The notes: generated by a model not told the origin, from the sequence alone. A stretch of 63,507 bases of DNA from an uncultured Clostridia bacterium (GCA_944380855.1 CALWIW010000007.1:1-63507), one strand, 5' to 3'; positions 25,267 through 33,445 are shown, numbered from the stretch's first letter. Made by a program: numbers and translations.

Positions 25267-26580
25267 ATGAAGAAAAGTGTTTTGGGGGAGTTTATAAAAT
25301 ATGTATCTATGAATATTGCCGGAATGATAGGCTTATCCTGCTACATTCTGGCTGATACTTTTTTTATTTCACAAGGTATCGGCTCAGACGGTCTTACAGC
25401 ACTTAATATTGCTTTGCCGGCATTCAATATTATGAACGGTGCAGGACTGATGATAGGTATGGGCGGTGCGGCAAGATTTTCTATTTTAAAAGCTTCCGGA
25501 GATGAAAAAAAGGCAAACAGCGTCTTTTCCTCTTGTGTGTATTTTGCCGCTGTTATTTCCGTAATTTTGATTATCTGCGGATTGTTTCTTTCTTGGGATA
25601 TATCAAGGCTTTTGGGTGCAAAGGGAGAAATACTGCCTATGACCCAAGTGTATTTGCGGGTTATGCTGCTTTTTTCTCCGCTTTTTATGTTTAACAATCT
25701 TATTATTTGTTTTGTTCGCAATGACGGTGCTCCGAATCTTGCAATGGCTGGAATGATTGTGGGAAGCCTCGGAAATATAATTATGGATTACGTGTTTATT
25801 TTTCCTTTAAAAATGGGAATGTTCGGTGCTATTGCGGCTACTGCTATGGCTCCGGGAATAAGTTTGCTGCTTATGGCAGTCAGAGGTTTGAAAGGTAAAA
25901 ATTCTTTTTCTTTTATAAAAACGAGCATTTCTTTCAAAGCTTGGTTTGATGTATCTTCTCTCGGGATTTCGTCATTCATTACAGAAGTTTCTTCCGGAAT
26001 TGTAATATTGATTTTTAACTTTATAATTTTGGATATTATGGGAAATATCGGTGTGGCGGCATACGGAATTGTAGCCAATATCGCATTGGTCGTTACCGCA
26101 ATTTTTACCGGAATTTCTCAGGGAATGCAGCCTTTGGTAAGCAGAAGCAAAGGAGAGGGAAACATTGCTGCAAGTGAGAAAATTTACAGGTACGGAATTA
26201 TTACGGGTGTTTTTGCGGCATTGCTGATTTACTGTATTGTGTTTTTATTTACAGACAATATAACAGGTGCATTTAACCCTGAAGGCATAAAAGAACTGCA
26301 AGTGTCGGCAGGAGAAGGACTAAGGCTTTATTTTCCTGGATTCATATTCGCTGCGGTAAATATTATAACCTCGGTTTTCTTTGGGGCATGGGATAAACCT
26401 GCACAGTCTTTTATTATTTCCGCGTTGAGAGGTTTTGCTGTTATTATACCTTCGGCATTTATAATGGCGTCGCTTTTCGGCATGGTTGGTGTTTGGCTTG
26501 CTTTTCCTCTGTGCGAGCTGTTGGTTTCCGTTATATCGGTATTAATAAAGGTAAAACAAAAGAGATTGACGGTGCAGTAA
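25267..26580 (+). CDS. MATE family efflux transporter
   Basis: Cation-coupled multidrug or metabolite exporter with twelve predicted membrane helices, 437 residues. The N-half contains the family region ALNIALPAFNIMNGAGLMIGMGGAARFSI and the C-half a matching GISQGMQPLVS segment, reflecting the two-fold MATE repeat. It resembles the MepA/DinF branch by gene length and motif. ATG 25267 follows a weak SD (GGTGG). Single-gene unit with its own promoter and a terminator shared with the convergent degV gene. Substrate cannot be predicted. Confidence 0.9.
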   Translation: MKKSVLGEFIKYVSMNIAGMIGLSCYILADTFFISQGIGSDGLTALNIALPAFNIMNGAGLMIGMGGAARFSILKASGDEKKANSVFSSCVYFAAVISVILIICGLFLSWDISRLLGAKGEILPMTQVYLRVMLLFSPLFMFNNLIICFVRNDGAPNLAMAGMIVGSLGNIIMDYVFIFPLKMGMFGAIAATAMAPGISLLLMAVRGLKGKNSFSFIKTSISFKAWFDVSSLGISSFITEVSSGIVILIFNFIILDIMGNIGVAAYGIVANIALVVTAIFTGISQGMQPLVSRSKGEGNIAASEKIYRYGIITGVFAALLIYCIVFLFTDNITGAFNPEGIKELQVSAGEGLRLYFPGFIFAAVNIITSVFFGAWDKPAQSFIISALRGFAVIIPSAFIMASLFGMVGVWLAFPLCELLVSVISVLIKVKQKRLTVQ

Positions 26581-26601
26581 CATTTCAAATAAATACATAT
26601 A

Positions 26602-26652
26602 TAAAAGGTATGTGCGTTGGGATATAAAATATCCGTTTGCACATACCTTTAT
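26602..26652. terminator. Two-way terminator between MATE and degV genes
   Basis: A 12-bp outer stem (AAAGGTATGTGC with GCACATACCTTT) with a nested GGATAT/ATATCC hairpin inside; A and T tracts on the two sides suit both strands. Confidence 0.85.
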
Positions 26653-26659
26653 TTTTTAC

Positions 26660-27529
26660 TTATTTATAATTTCTTTTACCTAAGAATGTTAACGCCAGCA
26701 TTCCGGCACCTACGTGAGCACCTATAACTGGTCCGATGTTCACAATTATGGCTTTGCCTACAAGAGGCTCTACCATTCGCTGAAGCTTCTGAGCCGCTTC
26801 AAGGTTATCGGCGTGTCCGATAAACACAGTCTGAGTTTCAAGATCTTCTCCGTCGCGAACCAATCTGTCAACAAGATTGTCAAACACTTTAAGGTAACCG
26901 CGGATTTTTGCGACGGTTATTAAGTGGCCCTCATCGTCTACACTGAGAAGAGGCTTGATTTGTAGTGCCTTGCCGAAAGTAGCGGTAAGGGAAGAAATTC
27001 TTCCGCCTCTTTTAAGGTGTTCCAAATCATCAACCACAAACCAGTGTCCAATCCTATTCTTTGTTTCTTCTGCGTATTTATATACCTCTTCGATTGTACC
27101 GCCCTGCTTGGCTTTCTGAGCTACATGGTAAACAAGATTGCCTTCACCAAGACTTGCACAGGCACTGTCCAAAACGAGAATTTTTCTTTCAGGATATTTC
27201 TCCAGTAAGTCGGATACGGCAATCATACAGGTGTTGTATGTACCGCTGAGTCCTGATGTAAAGCAGATATAAAGAATATCCTTGCCTTCTTTCAGGAACG
27301 GTTCAAAAGACTTATTAAATGTGTTAATGTTGATTTGGGAAGTGGTGGGCATTGCTCCGTTTCTGACTTCTTTATAGAAATCCTCTATGGACATTTCACG
27401 GCAGTCGGGATAATGCTTGTAAACCTTATCGCCTATGGTGAATTCCATTGGCAAAACTTCAACGCCAAGTGTTTTTACCAAATCTGCATTTAAGTCGCAT
27501 ACAGCGTCTGTTACCAATACAAAACTCAT
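26660..27529 (-). CDS. DegV family fatty-acid-binding protein (FakB-like)
   Basis: Soluble DegV-fold lipid-binding protein, 289 residues. In Firmicutes such proteins (FakB) carry a fatty acid for phosphorylation by FakA. It has the N-terminal VLVTDAVCDL strand, the MPTTSQININTF loop contacting the carboxylate, TSGLSGTYNT, and a C-terminal GPVIGAHVGAGMLALTF segment typical of the family. I start at ATG 27529 with GGAGGGATTCT upstream; an earlier in-frame start at 27562 has no SD. A FakA-like gene is present at 40736-42400, so a functional pairing is plausible, though one genome usually has several DegV genes. Confidence 0.9.
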   Translation of the reverse strand: MSFVLVTDAVCDLNADLVKTLGVEVLPMEFTIGDKVYKHYPDCREMSIEDFYKEVRNGAMPTTSQININTFNKSFEPFLKEGKDILYICFTSGLSGTYNTCMIAVSDLLEKYPERKILVLDSACASLGEGNLVYHVAQKAKQGGTIEEVYKYAEETKNRIGHWFVVDDLEHLKRGGRISSLTATFGKALQIKPLLSVDDEGHLITVAKIRGYLKVFDNLVDRLVRDGEDLETQTVFIGHADNLEAAQKLQRMVEPLVGKAIIVNIGPVIGAHVGAGMLALTFLGKRNYK

Positions 27530-27655
27530 TAAGAATCCCTCCGAATCCTTTAAATTTTCCAATACATTTTCCGAATAACAGTTATTTTGTTCTTTCTTAA
27601 TCCTTAACCGAGAGTGCCTGTATTTTAGTCATAAATACAGAATACTTTCATATAA

Positions 27656-27684
27656 ATTTTAACAAATAACGCTATATATGTCAA
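27656..27684 (-). promoter_or_regulatory. degV promoter
   Basis: On the minus strand: perfect TTGACA (27679-27684), 17-bp spacer, TAAAAT (27656-27661). A small leader hairpin (CTGTATTT/AAATACAG) lies at 27621-27643. Confidence 0.72.
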
Positions 27685-27748
27685 GGCAGAGTGCGGTTTA
27701 ACAGAAAAAGTGTTTTTGTATATTTTAAAATATTTGAGGTGATACTTT

Positions 27749-28045
27749 ATGACTTGCAGAGTTGCTCAGTTAAGACACAAGGAGGTTATAAACAGTGTTA
27801 CAGGATGCAGGATTGGAACTGTTGACGATGTTGAGGTTGATACGGCGTCTGCAAAGGTTTTGGCTATAGTGATTTACGGAAGAGGACGTTTTTGGGGCTT
27901 TTGGGGAAAATGCGAGGATTATATAATCTCATGGGACAACATAATTCTGATAGGTGAGGACACTATTTTGGTAAAAGAGTGTATCAGAAGATCCTCCTCA
28001 AAAGGCTCAAAAAGCGGTTTTTTCGGCAGTTTTTTTAAAAAATAA
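27749..28045 (+). CDS. YlmC/YmxH family PRC-barrel sporulation protein
   Basis: The 98-residue protein is a single PRC-barrel domain (RHKEVINSVTGCRIGTVDDVEVD through IISWDNIILIGEDTILV) followed by a Ser/Lys/Phe-rich tail. This is the layout of the YlmC/YmxH family, which occurs in spore-formers; its molecular role is not established. ATG 27749 follows TTGAGGTGA. Single gene between the divergent degV gene and the SleB-like hydrolase. The function label comes from family membership only. Confidence 0.8.
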   Translation: MTCRVAQLRHKEVINSVTGCRIGTVDDVEVDTASAKVLAIVIYGRGRFWGFWGKCEDYIISWDNIILIGEDTILVKECIRRSSSKGSKSGFFGSFFKK

Positions 28046-28351
28046 AGAAAAAATTAAAATTTGTAACCAATGTATCCTATTTTCTAAATCTCATTTTAAG
28101 ATATTAGGAATTTTTAACATAATTCGTAACCAAAAAGTTACTTTAAATTACAAAATTGTAACTTTTAAAAGCTTAAAAAGTTGCCGTTTACAGGCGGGGG
28201 GCTTGCATTTTTTTTTCAAATGTGCTTTAATACCTAAGGAAATTTGAAGAAGACATATAAATACCGCTTGTTTAAGGTACATATACAAAAATTACATTAT
28301 TGTAACAATTGTAAAACCATTTTTGGGAATGTGCTTATAAGGAGGAAAAAT
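28046..28351 (+). other. Long leader/intergenic region before the SleB-like hydrolase
   Basis: About 300 bases without a gene. Contains four scattered GTAAC(A/C) elements (near 28065, 28125, 28158 and 28292), an inverted repeat AAAAGTTAC/GTAACTTTT (28133-28141 with 28158-28166), a G7-containing patch (GGCGGGGGGC, ~28193-28202), a promoter at 28203-28231, and a ~115-nt leader before the SD. I looked for c-di-AMP riboswitch landmarks and did not find them. Confidence 0.5.
28203..28231 (+). promoter_or_regulatory. Promoter for the SleB-like hydrolase
   Basis: TTGCAT (28203-28208), 17-bp spacer beginning with T8, TTTAAT (28226-28231). Confidence 0.55.
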
Positions 28352-29149
28352 ATGAATAAATCAAAGTTTACATTGAAGGTTTTGACAGCAGGAGTTTTAG
28401 CTGCGGCTGTTCTGTGCGTGCCGGTTGCAGGAGCGAATTTTAATGCTTTTGCTATGGGCGGTAAAACAGGAACTTTAAATATGACAGCTATTGAAAGCCA
28501 GCCCCTTTTATCTCAGGCACTTTCTGCTGACAGCTATACAGATTCAGAACAGCAGGCAATGGAAAGAGCTTTGGCAGTTGATAAGGCAAAGACAGAAGCT
28601 CAGCAGTCTGTTCAGGAAGTAAAAGAAAAGCAAGAGGCAGAAGCTATCGCAGCCTCAAGTTATACTCAGACCAGCAGCTATTCTTCATCCGGATTCGGAA
28701 GTTCCGCCTCTCAGACAGTTATAGGCGATGCAACAAGCACAGGATATCTGCTTTCGATCGATAATCCGGATCCAAACTATGTAAGCAGAAGCGTTTCACT
28801 TTCTGCTGAGGACAGATATATACTTGAAAGACTTGTAATGGGAGAGTCCGGAAACCAAGGTTTCATCGGTGCGGCTCTTGTTGCTCAGACTATCAGAGAT
28901 ACACTTGTTTATGACGGTTACAGTTCTGTAGAGTCAGTAAGAGTGAACTGCGGATACTACGGCAGCTTGGATATAGCACCAAATCAGGACGTGCTTGACG
29001 CTGTGTCCTATATTTTTGACCAGGGCGGTGCAGCGGTTCAGCATCAGTTGAGATATTTTTACGCTTACAAAATTTGTTCAAGTCCATGGCACGAAAGCCA
29101 AAACCATGTTGTAACTTATCTTGATGTTAAGTTCTTTGACCGTTGGTAA
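28352..29149 (+). CDS. Secreted SleB-like cell wall hydrolase
   Basis: A 265-residue exported protein with a signal peptide (~1-35), a linker rich in Glu/Gln/Ala/Ser (~60-125, coiled-coil then low-complexity) and a C-terminal hydrolase domain (~150-265) of the SleB/Hydrolase_2 type. Features are ERLVMGESGNQGFIGAALVA with the likely catalytic Glu in MGES, and later HESQNHVVTYLDVKFF. Such enzymes cleave peptidoglycan as lytic transglycosylases. ATG 28352 follows AAGGAGG; an in-frame start at 28244 has no SD and would destroy the signal peptide. Monocistronic, with its own promoter and terminator. Whether it acts in spores or growing cells is unknown. Confidence 0.82.
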   Translation: MNKSKFTLKVLTAGVLAAAVLCVPVAGANFNAFAMGGKTGTLNMTAIESQPLLSQALSADSYTDSEQQAMERALAVDKAKTEAQQSVQEVKEKQEAEAIAASSYTQTSSYSSSGFGSSASQTVIGDATSTGYLLSIDNPDPNYVSRSVSLSAEDRYILERLVMGESGNQGFIGAALVAQTIRDTLVYDGYSSVESVRVNCGYYGSLDIAPNQDVLDAVSYIFDQGGAAVQHQLRYFYAYKICSSPWHESQNHVVTYLDVKFFDRW

Positions 29150-29160
29150 TCGAATACAGA

Positions 29161-29196
29161 TGAGTCGTTTGAAAAAATTCAAACGGCTCATTTTTT
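29161..29196 (+). terminator. Terminator after the SleB-like gene
   Basis: A 13-bp stem (TGAGTCGTTTGAA with TTCAAACGGCTCA), A4 loop, T6 tail. Confidence 0.92.
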
Positions 29197-29198
29197 GT

Positions 29199-29227
29199 TT
29201 GAAACCTTGTGAATTTTATGGTAAAAT
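29199..29227 (+). promoter_or_regulatory. Promoter for the lipoprotein gene
   Basis: TTGAAA (29199-29204), 17-bp spacer, TAAAAT (29222-29227), starting right at the end of the previous terminator's T-tract. Confidence 0.6.
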
Positions 29228-29296
29228 CAATATGTATCTGTTTAAATTATAAAACATCAGATAAAATTCAAACTATATTGGACAGGAGATTTATTT

Positions 29297-29794
29297 ATGA
29301 AGTTTGGAAAATTAATGACAAAAATAATTTGTTCCGCCATTTGCCTGTTTCTTGTCGTTGTTTCAGGAGGCTGTTCATCTGATAACAACAACGAAAGTCA
29401 AACGACAGAGCCGGTTACTCTGAACGGAGAAACAGAGGACGTAGACCCGTCAACAGTTGCGGCACTTAGAATTTACGATTCAACAGCGGAAAATCTTCTC
29501 TATACAGCTACATGGGCTGACACTGATGTTACAGACGCTTTTCAGAAGCTTGTTGACAATTACACAGGCGTTCCGGGTGAGAGAACAGACGCCGGGGATT
29601 TTGTTGTGGAATATGTAGGTTATGACGCTTACTCTACAAGATGGTATGATTTATGGCTTGAGGAGGACGGCTCAATTCAGTTTGCACAAAATAAAATTAA
29701 ATCAATGAGCTTTGACGGTTCAGGCGTCAGACAGTCGGGAGCTATGACAGTCGATGAATTTTGTGAGCTGACAGGATTATCGCCGGTTGAATAA
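29297..29794 (+). CDS. Uncharacterised lipoprotein
   Basis: A 165-residue exported protein with a basic N-terminus, hydrophobic core and lipobox VSGGC (Cys at residue 26), so it should be lipidated and held on the outer face of the membrane. A short Asn/Thr/Glu-rich linker precedes a compact ~110-residue mixed domain (VAALRIYDSTAENLLYTATW to the end) with many Asp/Tyr/Trp residues. No family recognised. SD GACAGGAG, with its own promoter. The next gene (VOC protein) follows 23 nt later and is probably co-transcribed. Function unknown. Confidence 0.78.
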   Translation: MKFGKLMTKIICSAICLFLVVVSGGCSSDNNNESQTTEPVTLNGETEDVDPSTVAALRIYDSTAENLLYTATWADTDVTDAFQKLVDNYTGVPGERTDAGDFVVEYVGYDAYSTRWYDLWLEEDGSIQFAQNKIKSMSFDGSGVRQSGAMTVDEFCELTGLSPVE

Positions 29795-29817
29795 CCAAAA
29801 CGAAAAGAGGTAACAGT

Positions 29818-30186
29818 ATGAAATTCAAAATGATTCATGAAAACTACAATGTGGCAGACCTTGAAAAATCAAAAGCTTTTTATAAAGAGGCATTGGGTTT
29901 GGAAGAAAAAAGCAGAATTACCGCAGACGACGGTTCTTTTATAATCATTTATCTTGGAAATGATGAAAGCAGCTTTTTGCTTGAGCTTACATGGCTTAGG
30001 GATATGGACAGGCCATACAATCTCGGTGACTGCGAGTTCCACTTGGCTTTTGAAACAGATGATATGGAAAAATCTCACAGCCTCCACGAAAAGATGGGCT
30101 GTATCTGTTTTGAGAACCCTGCAATGGGAATTTATTTTATCAAAGACCCTGACGGCTACTGGCTTGAGATAGTTCCGGCTAAATAA
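29818..30186 (+). CDS. VOC superfamily protein, glyoxalase I-like
   Basis: A 122-residue cytoplasmic protein of the vicinal-oxygen-chelate fold with two beta-alpha-beta-beta-beta modules. The N-terminal NYNVADLEKSKAFYKEALGL and C-terminal FIKDPDGYWLEIVPAK are standard glyoxalase I/lactoylglutathione lyase signatures. Likely metal ligands include His-8 region, Glu near LLELTW, His in FHLAFE and Glu in WLEIVP. Probably detoxifies methylglyoxal-type adducts, but VOC proteins vary widely in substrate. SD is AAAGAGG. Co-directional with the lipoprotein gene and closed by a terminator. Confidence 0.85.
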   Translation: MKFKMIHENYNVADLEKSKAFYKEALGLEEKSRITADDGSFIIIYLGNDESSFLLELTWLRDMDRPYNLGDCEFHLAFETDDMEKSHSLHEKMGCICFENPAMGIYFIKDPDGYWLEIVPAK

Positions 30187-30199
30187 AATATCTTTTATA

Positions 30200-30232
30200 A
30201 ATCGGCTGTACCGACGGTATAGCCGATTTTTT
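30200..30232 (+). terminator. Terminator after the VOC gene
   Basis: AATCGGCT pairs with AGCCGATT, an inner GTACC-type loop, and T6. Confidence 0.85.
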
Positions 30233-30253
30233 CTGAAAAAATCAAAAAAATCC

Positions 30254-30282
30254 TTGATTTTTTAATCGGGCTGTGATAAAAT
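30254..30282 (+). promoter_or_regulatory. rpsB-tsf promoter
   Basis: TTGATT (30254-30259), 17-bp spacer, TAAAAT (30277-30282); start site near 30289. Confidence 0.7.
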
Positions 30283-30288
30283 ACTAAG

Positions 30289-30389
30289 GCAAAACGCACG
30301 CTGCAATATGCCGCTGAGGTGATTTGAAAGAATTTCGGGGCGGTAAATTCCGGTTTGCAGCGGAGGTTTAACCTAAGGAGGAAATAATA
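30289..30389 (+). ncRNA. Structured rpsB leader, candidate S2 autoregulatory RNA
   Basis: About 100-nt leader. An 8-bp closing stem CGCTGCAA/TTGCAGCG (30299-30306 with 30355-30362) encloses a second helix CCGC/GCGG (30311-30314 with 30340-30343) and a purine-rich loop. A short AGGTT/AACCT hairpin follows just before the SD (AAGGAGG). Ribosomal protein operons are often autoregulated by such leaders; I cannot match this one to a named family. Confidence 0.55.
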
Positions 30390-31133
30390 ATGGCAGTAGT
30401 ATCAATGAAACAGCTTTTGGAAGCAGGCGTACATTTCGGACATCAGACAAGAAGATGGAACCCTAAGATGGCAGAATACATCTTCACAGAGCGTAACGGA
30501 ATTTACATCATCGACCTTCAGAAGACAGTAAAGAAGCTTGACGAGGCTTACAACTTTGTTCGTGACCTTTCAACAGAGGGCAAGACAGTTCTCTTCGTAG
30601 GTACAAAGAAGCAGGCTCAGGAGTCTGTTAAGGAAGAAGCAGAGCGTGCAGGTGCTTACTATGTAAACGCGAGATGGCTCGGCGGAATGCTCACAAACTT
30701 CACAACAATCAAGAGAAGAATCGCAAGACTTAAGCAGCTCCGTGCTATGGAAGCTGACGGCACATTCGATCTCCTTCCAAAGAAGGAAGTTATCAAGCTT
30801 AATCTTGAGATTGAGAAGCTTGAGAAGTTCATGGGCGGTATTAAGGATATGCCTGGCGTTCCTGGATGTCTTTTCATCGTCGACCCAAGAAAAGAGAAGA
30901 TTGCTGTTTCAGAAGCAAAGAAGCTTGGTATCCCTGTTGTTGCTATCGTAGACACAAACTGCGATCCTGACGACGTTGATTATGTAATCCCGGGCAACGA
31001 CGACGCTATCCGTGCTGTTAAGCTTATCGCAGGTGCTATGGCAAGTGCTATCATCGAAGGCAGAGAGGGTGCAATGGGTGCCGCTGCTGCTGAGGCTGAA
31101 GCAGAGGAAGCTGAAGAAGCAACAGAGGAATAA
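30390..31133 (+). CDS. rpsB: 30S ribosomal protein S2
   Basis: Small-subunit protein S2, 247 residues. The hallmark N-terminus [22 protein letters not shown], then [17 protein letters not shown] and [30 protein letters not shown] are all conserved. An Ala/Glu-rich C-terminal tail follows. SD AAGGAGG, ATG 30390. Operon with tsf 70 nt downstream, the near-universal bacterial arrangement. Regulation is probably through the structured leader. Confidence 0.98.
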   Translation: MAVVSMKQLLEAGVHFGHQTRRWNPKMAEYIFTERNGIYIIDLQKTVKKLDEAYNFVRDLSTEGKTVLFVGTKKQAQESVKEEAERAGAYYVNARWLGGMLTNFTTIKRRIARLKQLRAMEADGTFDLLPKKEVIKLNLEIEKLEKFMGGIKDMPGVPGCLFIVDPRKEKIAVSEAKKLGIPVVAIVDTNCDPDDVDYVIPGNDDAIRAVKLIAGAMASAIIEGREGAMGAAAAEAEAEEAEEATEE

Positions 31134-31203
31134 TTATCTGTCCCTTTAAATTTGATTAAACGTAAAAGAGATATAAATACTTTATCTGAAAGGATTGATT
31201 ATA

Positions 31204-32112
31204 ATGGCATTTACAGCTCAGGACGTAAAGGCATTGAGAGAAAAGACAGGCTGCGGTATGATGGACTGCAAAAAGGCTTTAACACAGGCTAACGGCGATA
31301 TGGACGCAGCTATCGACTTTTTGAGAGAGCAGGGTCTTGCAAAGCAGGCTAAGAAAGCAAGCAGAGTTGCTGCTGAGGGTATGGCTTTTGCTACAACAAA
31401 CGAGACAAACGACCTCGGCGTTGTTGTTGAAGTAAATGCTGAGACAGACTTCGTTGCTAAGAACGAGGAGTTCCAGGCATTCGTTAAGACTTGTGCAGCT
31501 ACAGTTATGGAGAAAAATCCTGCTGATGTTGAGGCTCTTCTTGCTGAAACAGCAGTTGGTTCTGATAAAACAATCGGCGAGCTTCTCCAGGAGAAGGTTC
31601 TCGTTATCGGCGAAAACATCAAGGTAAGAAGATTTGAAAGAGTTGAAGGACCTTGCGTTGCTTATGTTCATGCCGGCGGTAAAATCGGTGTTATCGTAAC
31701 ATTCGAGACAGATTTGGCTTCTAAGCCTGAATTTGTTGCATACGGAAGAGATTTGGCTATGCAGATTGCCGCTCTCAGCACAGCATATCTCCGCAGAGAA
31801 GATGTTCCTGCCGAGGTTTTGGAGCATGAGAAGAAGATCATGACAGAGCAGGTTATCAACGAGGGTAAGCCTGCAAATATTGCTGAGAAAATCGTTATGG
31901 GTAAAATCGGCAAGTATTATAAGGAGAACTGCCTCCTTGAGCAGGAGTTTGTTAAGGACAACAAGCAGAATATCCAGCAGTATACAGACGCTACAGCTAA
32001 GGCTCTCGGCGGTTCCATTAAGGTAACAGGCTTTATCCGTTATGAGAAGGGCGAAGGCATTGAGAAGCGTCAGGACGATTTCGCAGCAGAAGTTGCAAGC
32101 ATGGTAAAATAA
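31204..32112 (+). CDS. tsf: Elongation factor Ts
   Basis: Nucleotide exchange factor for EF-Tu, 302 residues. It has the N-terminal UBA-like domain (AQDVKALREKTGCGMMDCKKAL), the TDFVAKNEEF motif that contacts EF-Tu, and two core subdomains ending with a C-terminal module. The start is ATG 31204 after GAAAGGA; an upstream TTG at 31195 lies next to the SD and is not used. Last gene of the rpsB-tsf operon, ended by a terminator, after which repeat copy C begins. Confidence 0.97.
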   Translation: MAFTAQDVKALREKTGCGMMDCKKALTQANGDMDAAIDFLREQGLAKQAKKASRVAAEGMAFATTNETNDLGVVVEVNAETDFVAKNEEFQAFVKTCAATVMEKNPADVEALLAETAVGSDKTIGELLQEKVLVIGENIKVRRFERVEGPCVAYVHAGGKIGVIVTFETDLASKPEFVAYGRDLAMQIAALSTAYLRREDVPAEVLEHEKKIMTEQVINEGKPANIAEKIVMGKIGKYYKENCLLEQEFVKDNKQNIQQYTDATAKALGGSIKVTGFIRYEKGEGIEKRQDDFAAEVASMVK

Positions 32113-32148
32113 TTTTAGATTTGAAATTATTTGAATAAATCTAATTAT

Positions 32149-32187
32149 AAAGGCAAAGCTCATGTATCAATGTGCTTTGCCTTTTTG
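32149..32187 (+). terminator. Terminator of rpsB-tsf
   Basis: An 11-bp stem AAAGGCAAAGC with GCTTTGCCTTT, followed by T-rich sequence. Confidence 0.92.
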
Positions 32188-32206
32188 TTTTCTTAAAATA
32201 AAGGGT

Positions 32207-32436
32207 TGTATGGTAAATGTTTGGGAAAATTTGGGGATTCCAAAGGGACATTGGTCCCTTTGGCAGGTGGTTTGGAGGACAGCGTCCTCCAAGGTCTTAA
32301 AATTCAGCAAAAAAACGCAGGAGTGAGCAAAAAACAGTCCGGTGAACTGTTTTTTGCTGTGAACCCACGTCAGTGTTCCCCTCTAACTTTTTATTTTTTG
32401 TAAATTCACTTTATGACCAACTTTTGACAAAGAGCC
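32207..32436 (+). repeat. Dispersed multi-palindrome repeat, copy C (full length)
   Basis: Same orientation and layout as copy A. P1 and P2 arms are identical to copy A while the P1 loop differs (ATTG versus TACT). P3 is identical in its stem. P4 has decayed (GTGAAC...GTTCCC). It starts about 20 bp past the tsf terminator and runs to near the LysR-gene terminator. The open frame across it has no SD and is repeat-derived. Confidence 0.85.
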
Positions 32437-32447
32437 AAATAAAGTGC

Positions 32448-32489
32448 AAAAACCGCTGACATCAATAGAATTGACTGTCAGCGGTTTAT
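32448..32489 (-). terminator. Terminator of the LysR gene
   Basis: A 12-bp stem AAACCGCTGACA/TGTCAGCGGTTT, with a T-tract when read on the minus strand. Confidence 0.88.
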
Positions 32490-32500
32490 CAACATAAATA

Positions 32501-33445
32501 CTAATTAAAGGTTTTAGAAGAAAGCTCTGTTATTGTTTGATTTAAATAATCAAAGAATACCTTTTCGGTTTTGCTGAGCTTATAATCTGTTCTGTGAATA
32601 AGGATATCCTTACACATACACATATCGTCAATATTGACGCATTTACGTTGTACCAGCTTATGCTCTTTTAAAATGTTATCAGGAAGGGGAGATACCCACA
32701 TATACGTTGTTGGAACTCCTTTAAGCAGATTAAATTGACTTCCTCTTTCATAGATATAAATTCTGCTTTGAGTTTTTCCTGCGGACTCACTGCGGCTGAT
32801 AAAAGAGTGATTTTCTGAGGGAACGGACACATCACCGTGGGTTATCTCGGTAAACAGCTCCAAATCCTCCATATGAATTTCCTTTGATTTTGCAAGAGGG
32901 TTGTCCTCTGACATTAAAACAAGGTACTCAAATTCCCACAACTGCTTGCGTTGGAGATTTTTGTCTGCCATTATACTTTGGAAGTATTTTTCATGGCGGT
33001 TGCTGTATCTTATTATTCCCAAATTGTACTCGCCCGAAGCCACATTGTTAATTATTTCGGTTGAGCCTGTTTCTTTAAAATCTACATTCAGTTCTTTTTG
33101 TTTAACAAGTTCGTTTATGAAACGTGAAAACGTATAGGCGATGTAGCTTGCTCTGGGAACACAGATATTAAAATTTACCATATTTGTGTTGTTTTGGGAA
33201 TAAAGCTCTTCCATCTGGTCAATAAGAGATATTATATTTCTGGCATAATTAAGGAATTCCGTTCCCTTTTTTGTAGGAAAAACGCCATGCTGTGTACGTT
33301 TGAAAATTGCAAAGCCTACAGATGCCTCTAACTTTTTAATTGCCTTTGTGAGATTGGGTTGTCCCATGTAGAGATTGTTTGCGGCTTGAGTTATAGAAGC
33401 GGTTTTTTCAACTTCAAGGGCATATTTAAAGTAGGTTACATTCAC
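32501..33445 (-). CDS. LysR family transcriptional regulator
   Basis: A 314-residue DNA-binding regulator. The N-terminal winged helix-turn-helix spans ~1-60 (KTASITQAANNLYMGQPNLTKAIKKLE, typical LysR recognition region), followed by a linker helix and a periplasmic-binding-like effector domain (~90-300). ATG after AGGAGG (TAGGAGGTATTTT). It is transcribed from a consensus promoter at 33491-33519, whose spacer contains a 17-bp palindrome; this suggests autoregulation. Divergent from tcdA. The effector and regulated genes are not evident from the neighbourhood. Confidence 0.92.
   Translation of the reverse strand: MNVTYFKYALEVEKTASITQAANNLYMGQPNLTKAIKKLEASVGFAIFKRTQHGVFPTKKGTEFLNYARNIISLIDQMEELYSQNNTNMVNFNICVPRASYIAYTFSRFINELVKQKELNVDFKETGSTEIINNVASGEYNLGIIRYSNRHEKYFQSIMADKNLQRKQLWEFEYLVLMSEDNPLAKSKEIHMEDLELFTEITHGDVSVPSENHSFISRSESAGKTQSRIYIYERGSQFNLLKGVPTTYMWVSPLPDNILKEHKLVQRKCVNIDDMCMCKDILIHRTDYKLSKTEKVFFDYLNQTITELSSKTFN

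Noticed and set aside
28046-28351. c-di-AMP (ydaO) riboswitch before the wall hydrolase
   Set aside because: The gene type fits, but the conserved GGGGUGAAUC and GACAGCUAACCUCG-type segments are absent.
31279-32163. Long antisense frame (294 codons) opposite tsf
   Set aside because: Shadow of tsf: no SD, Cys/Leu-rich composition, no known fold.
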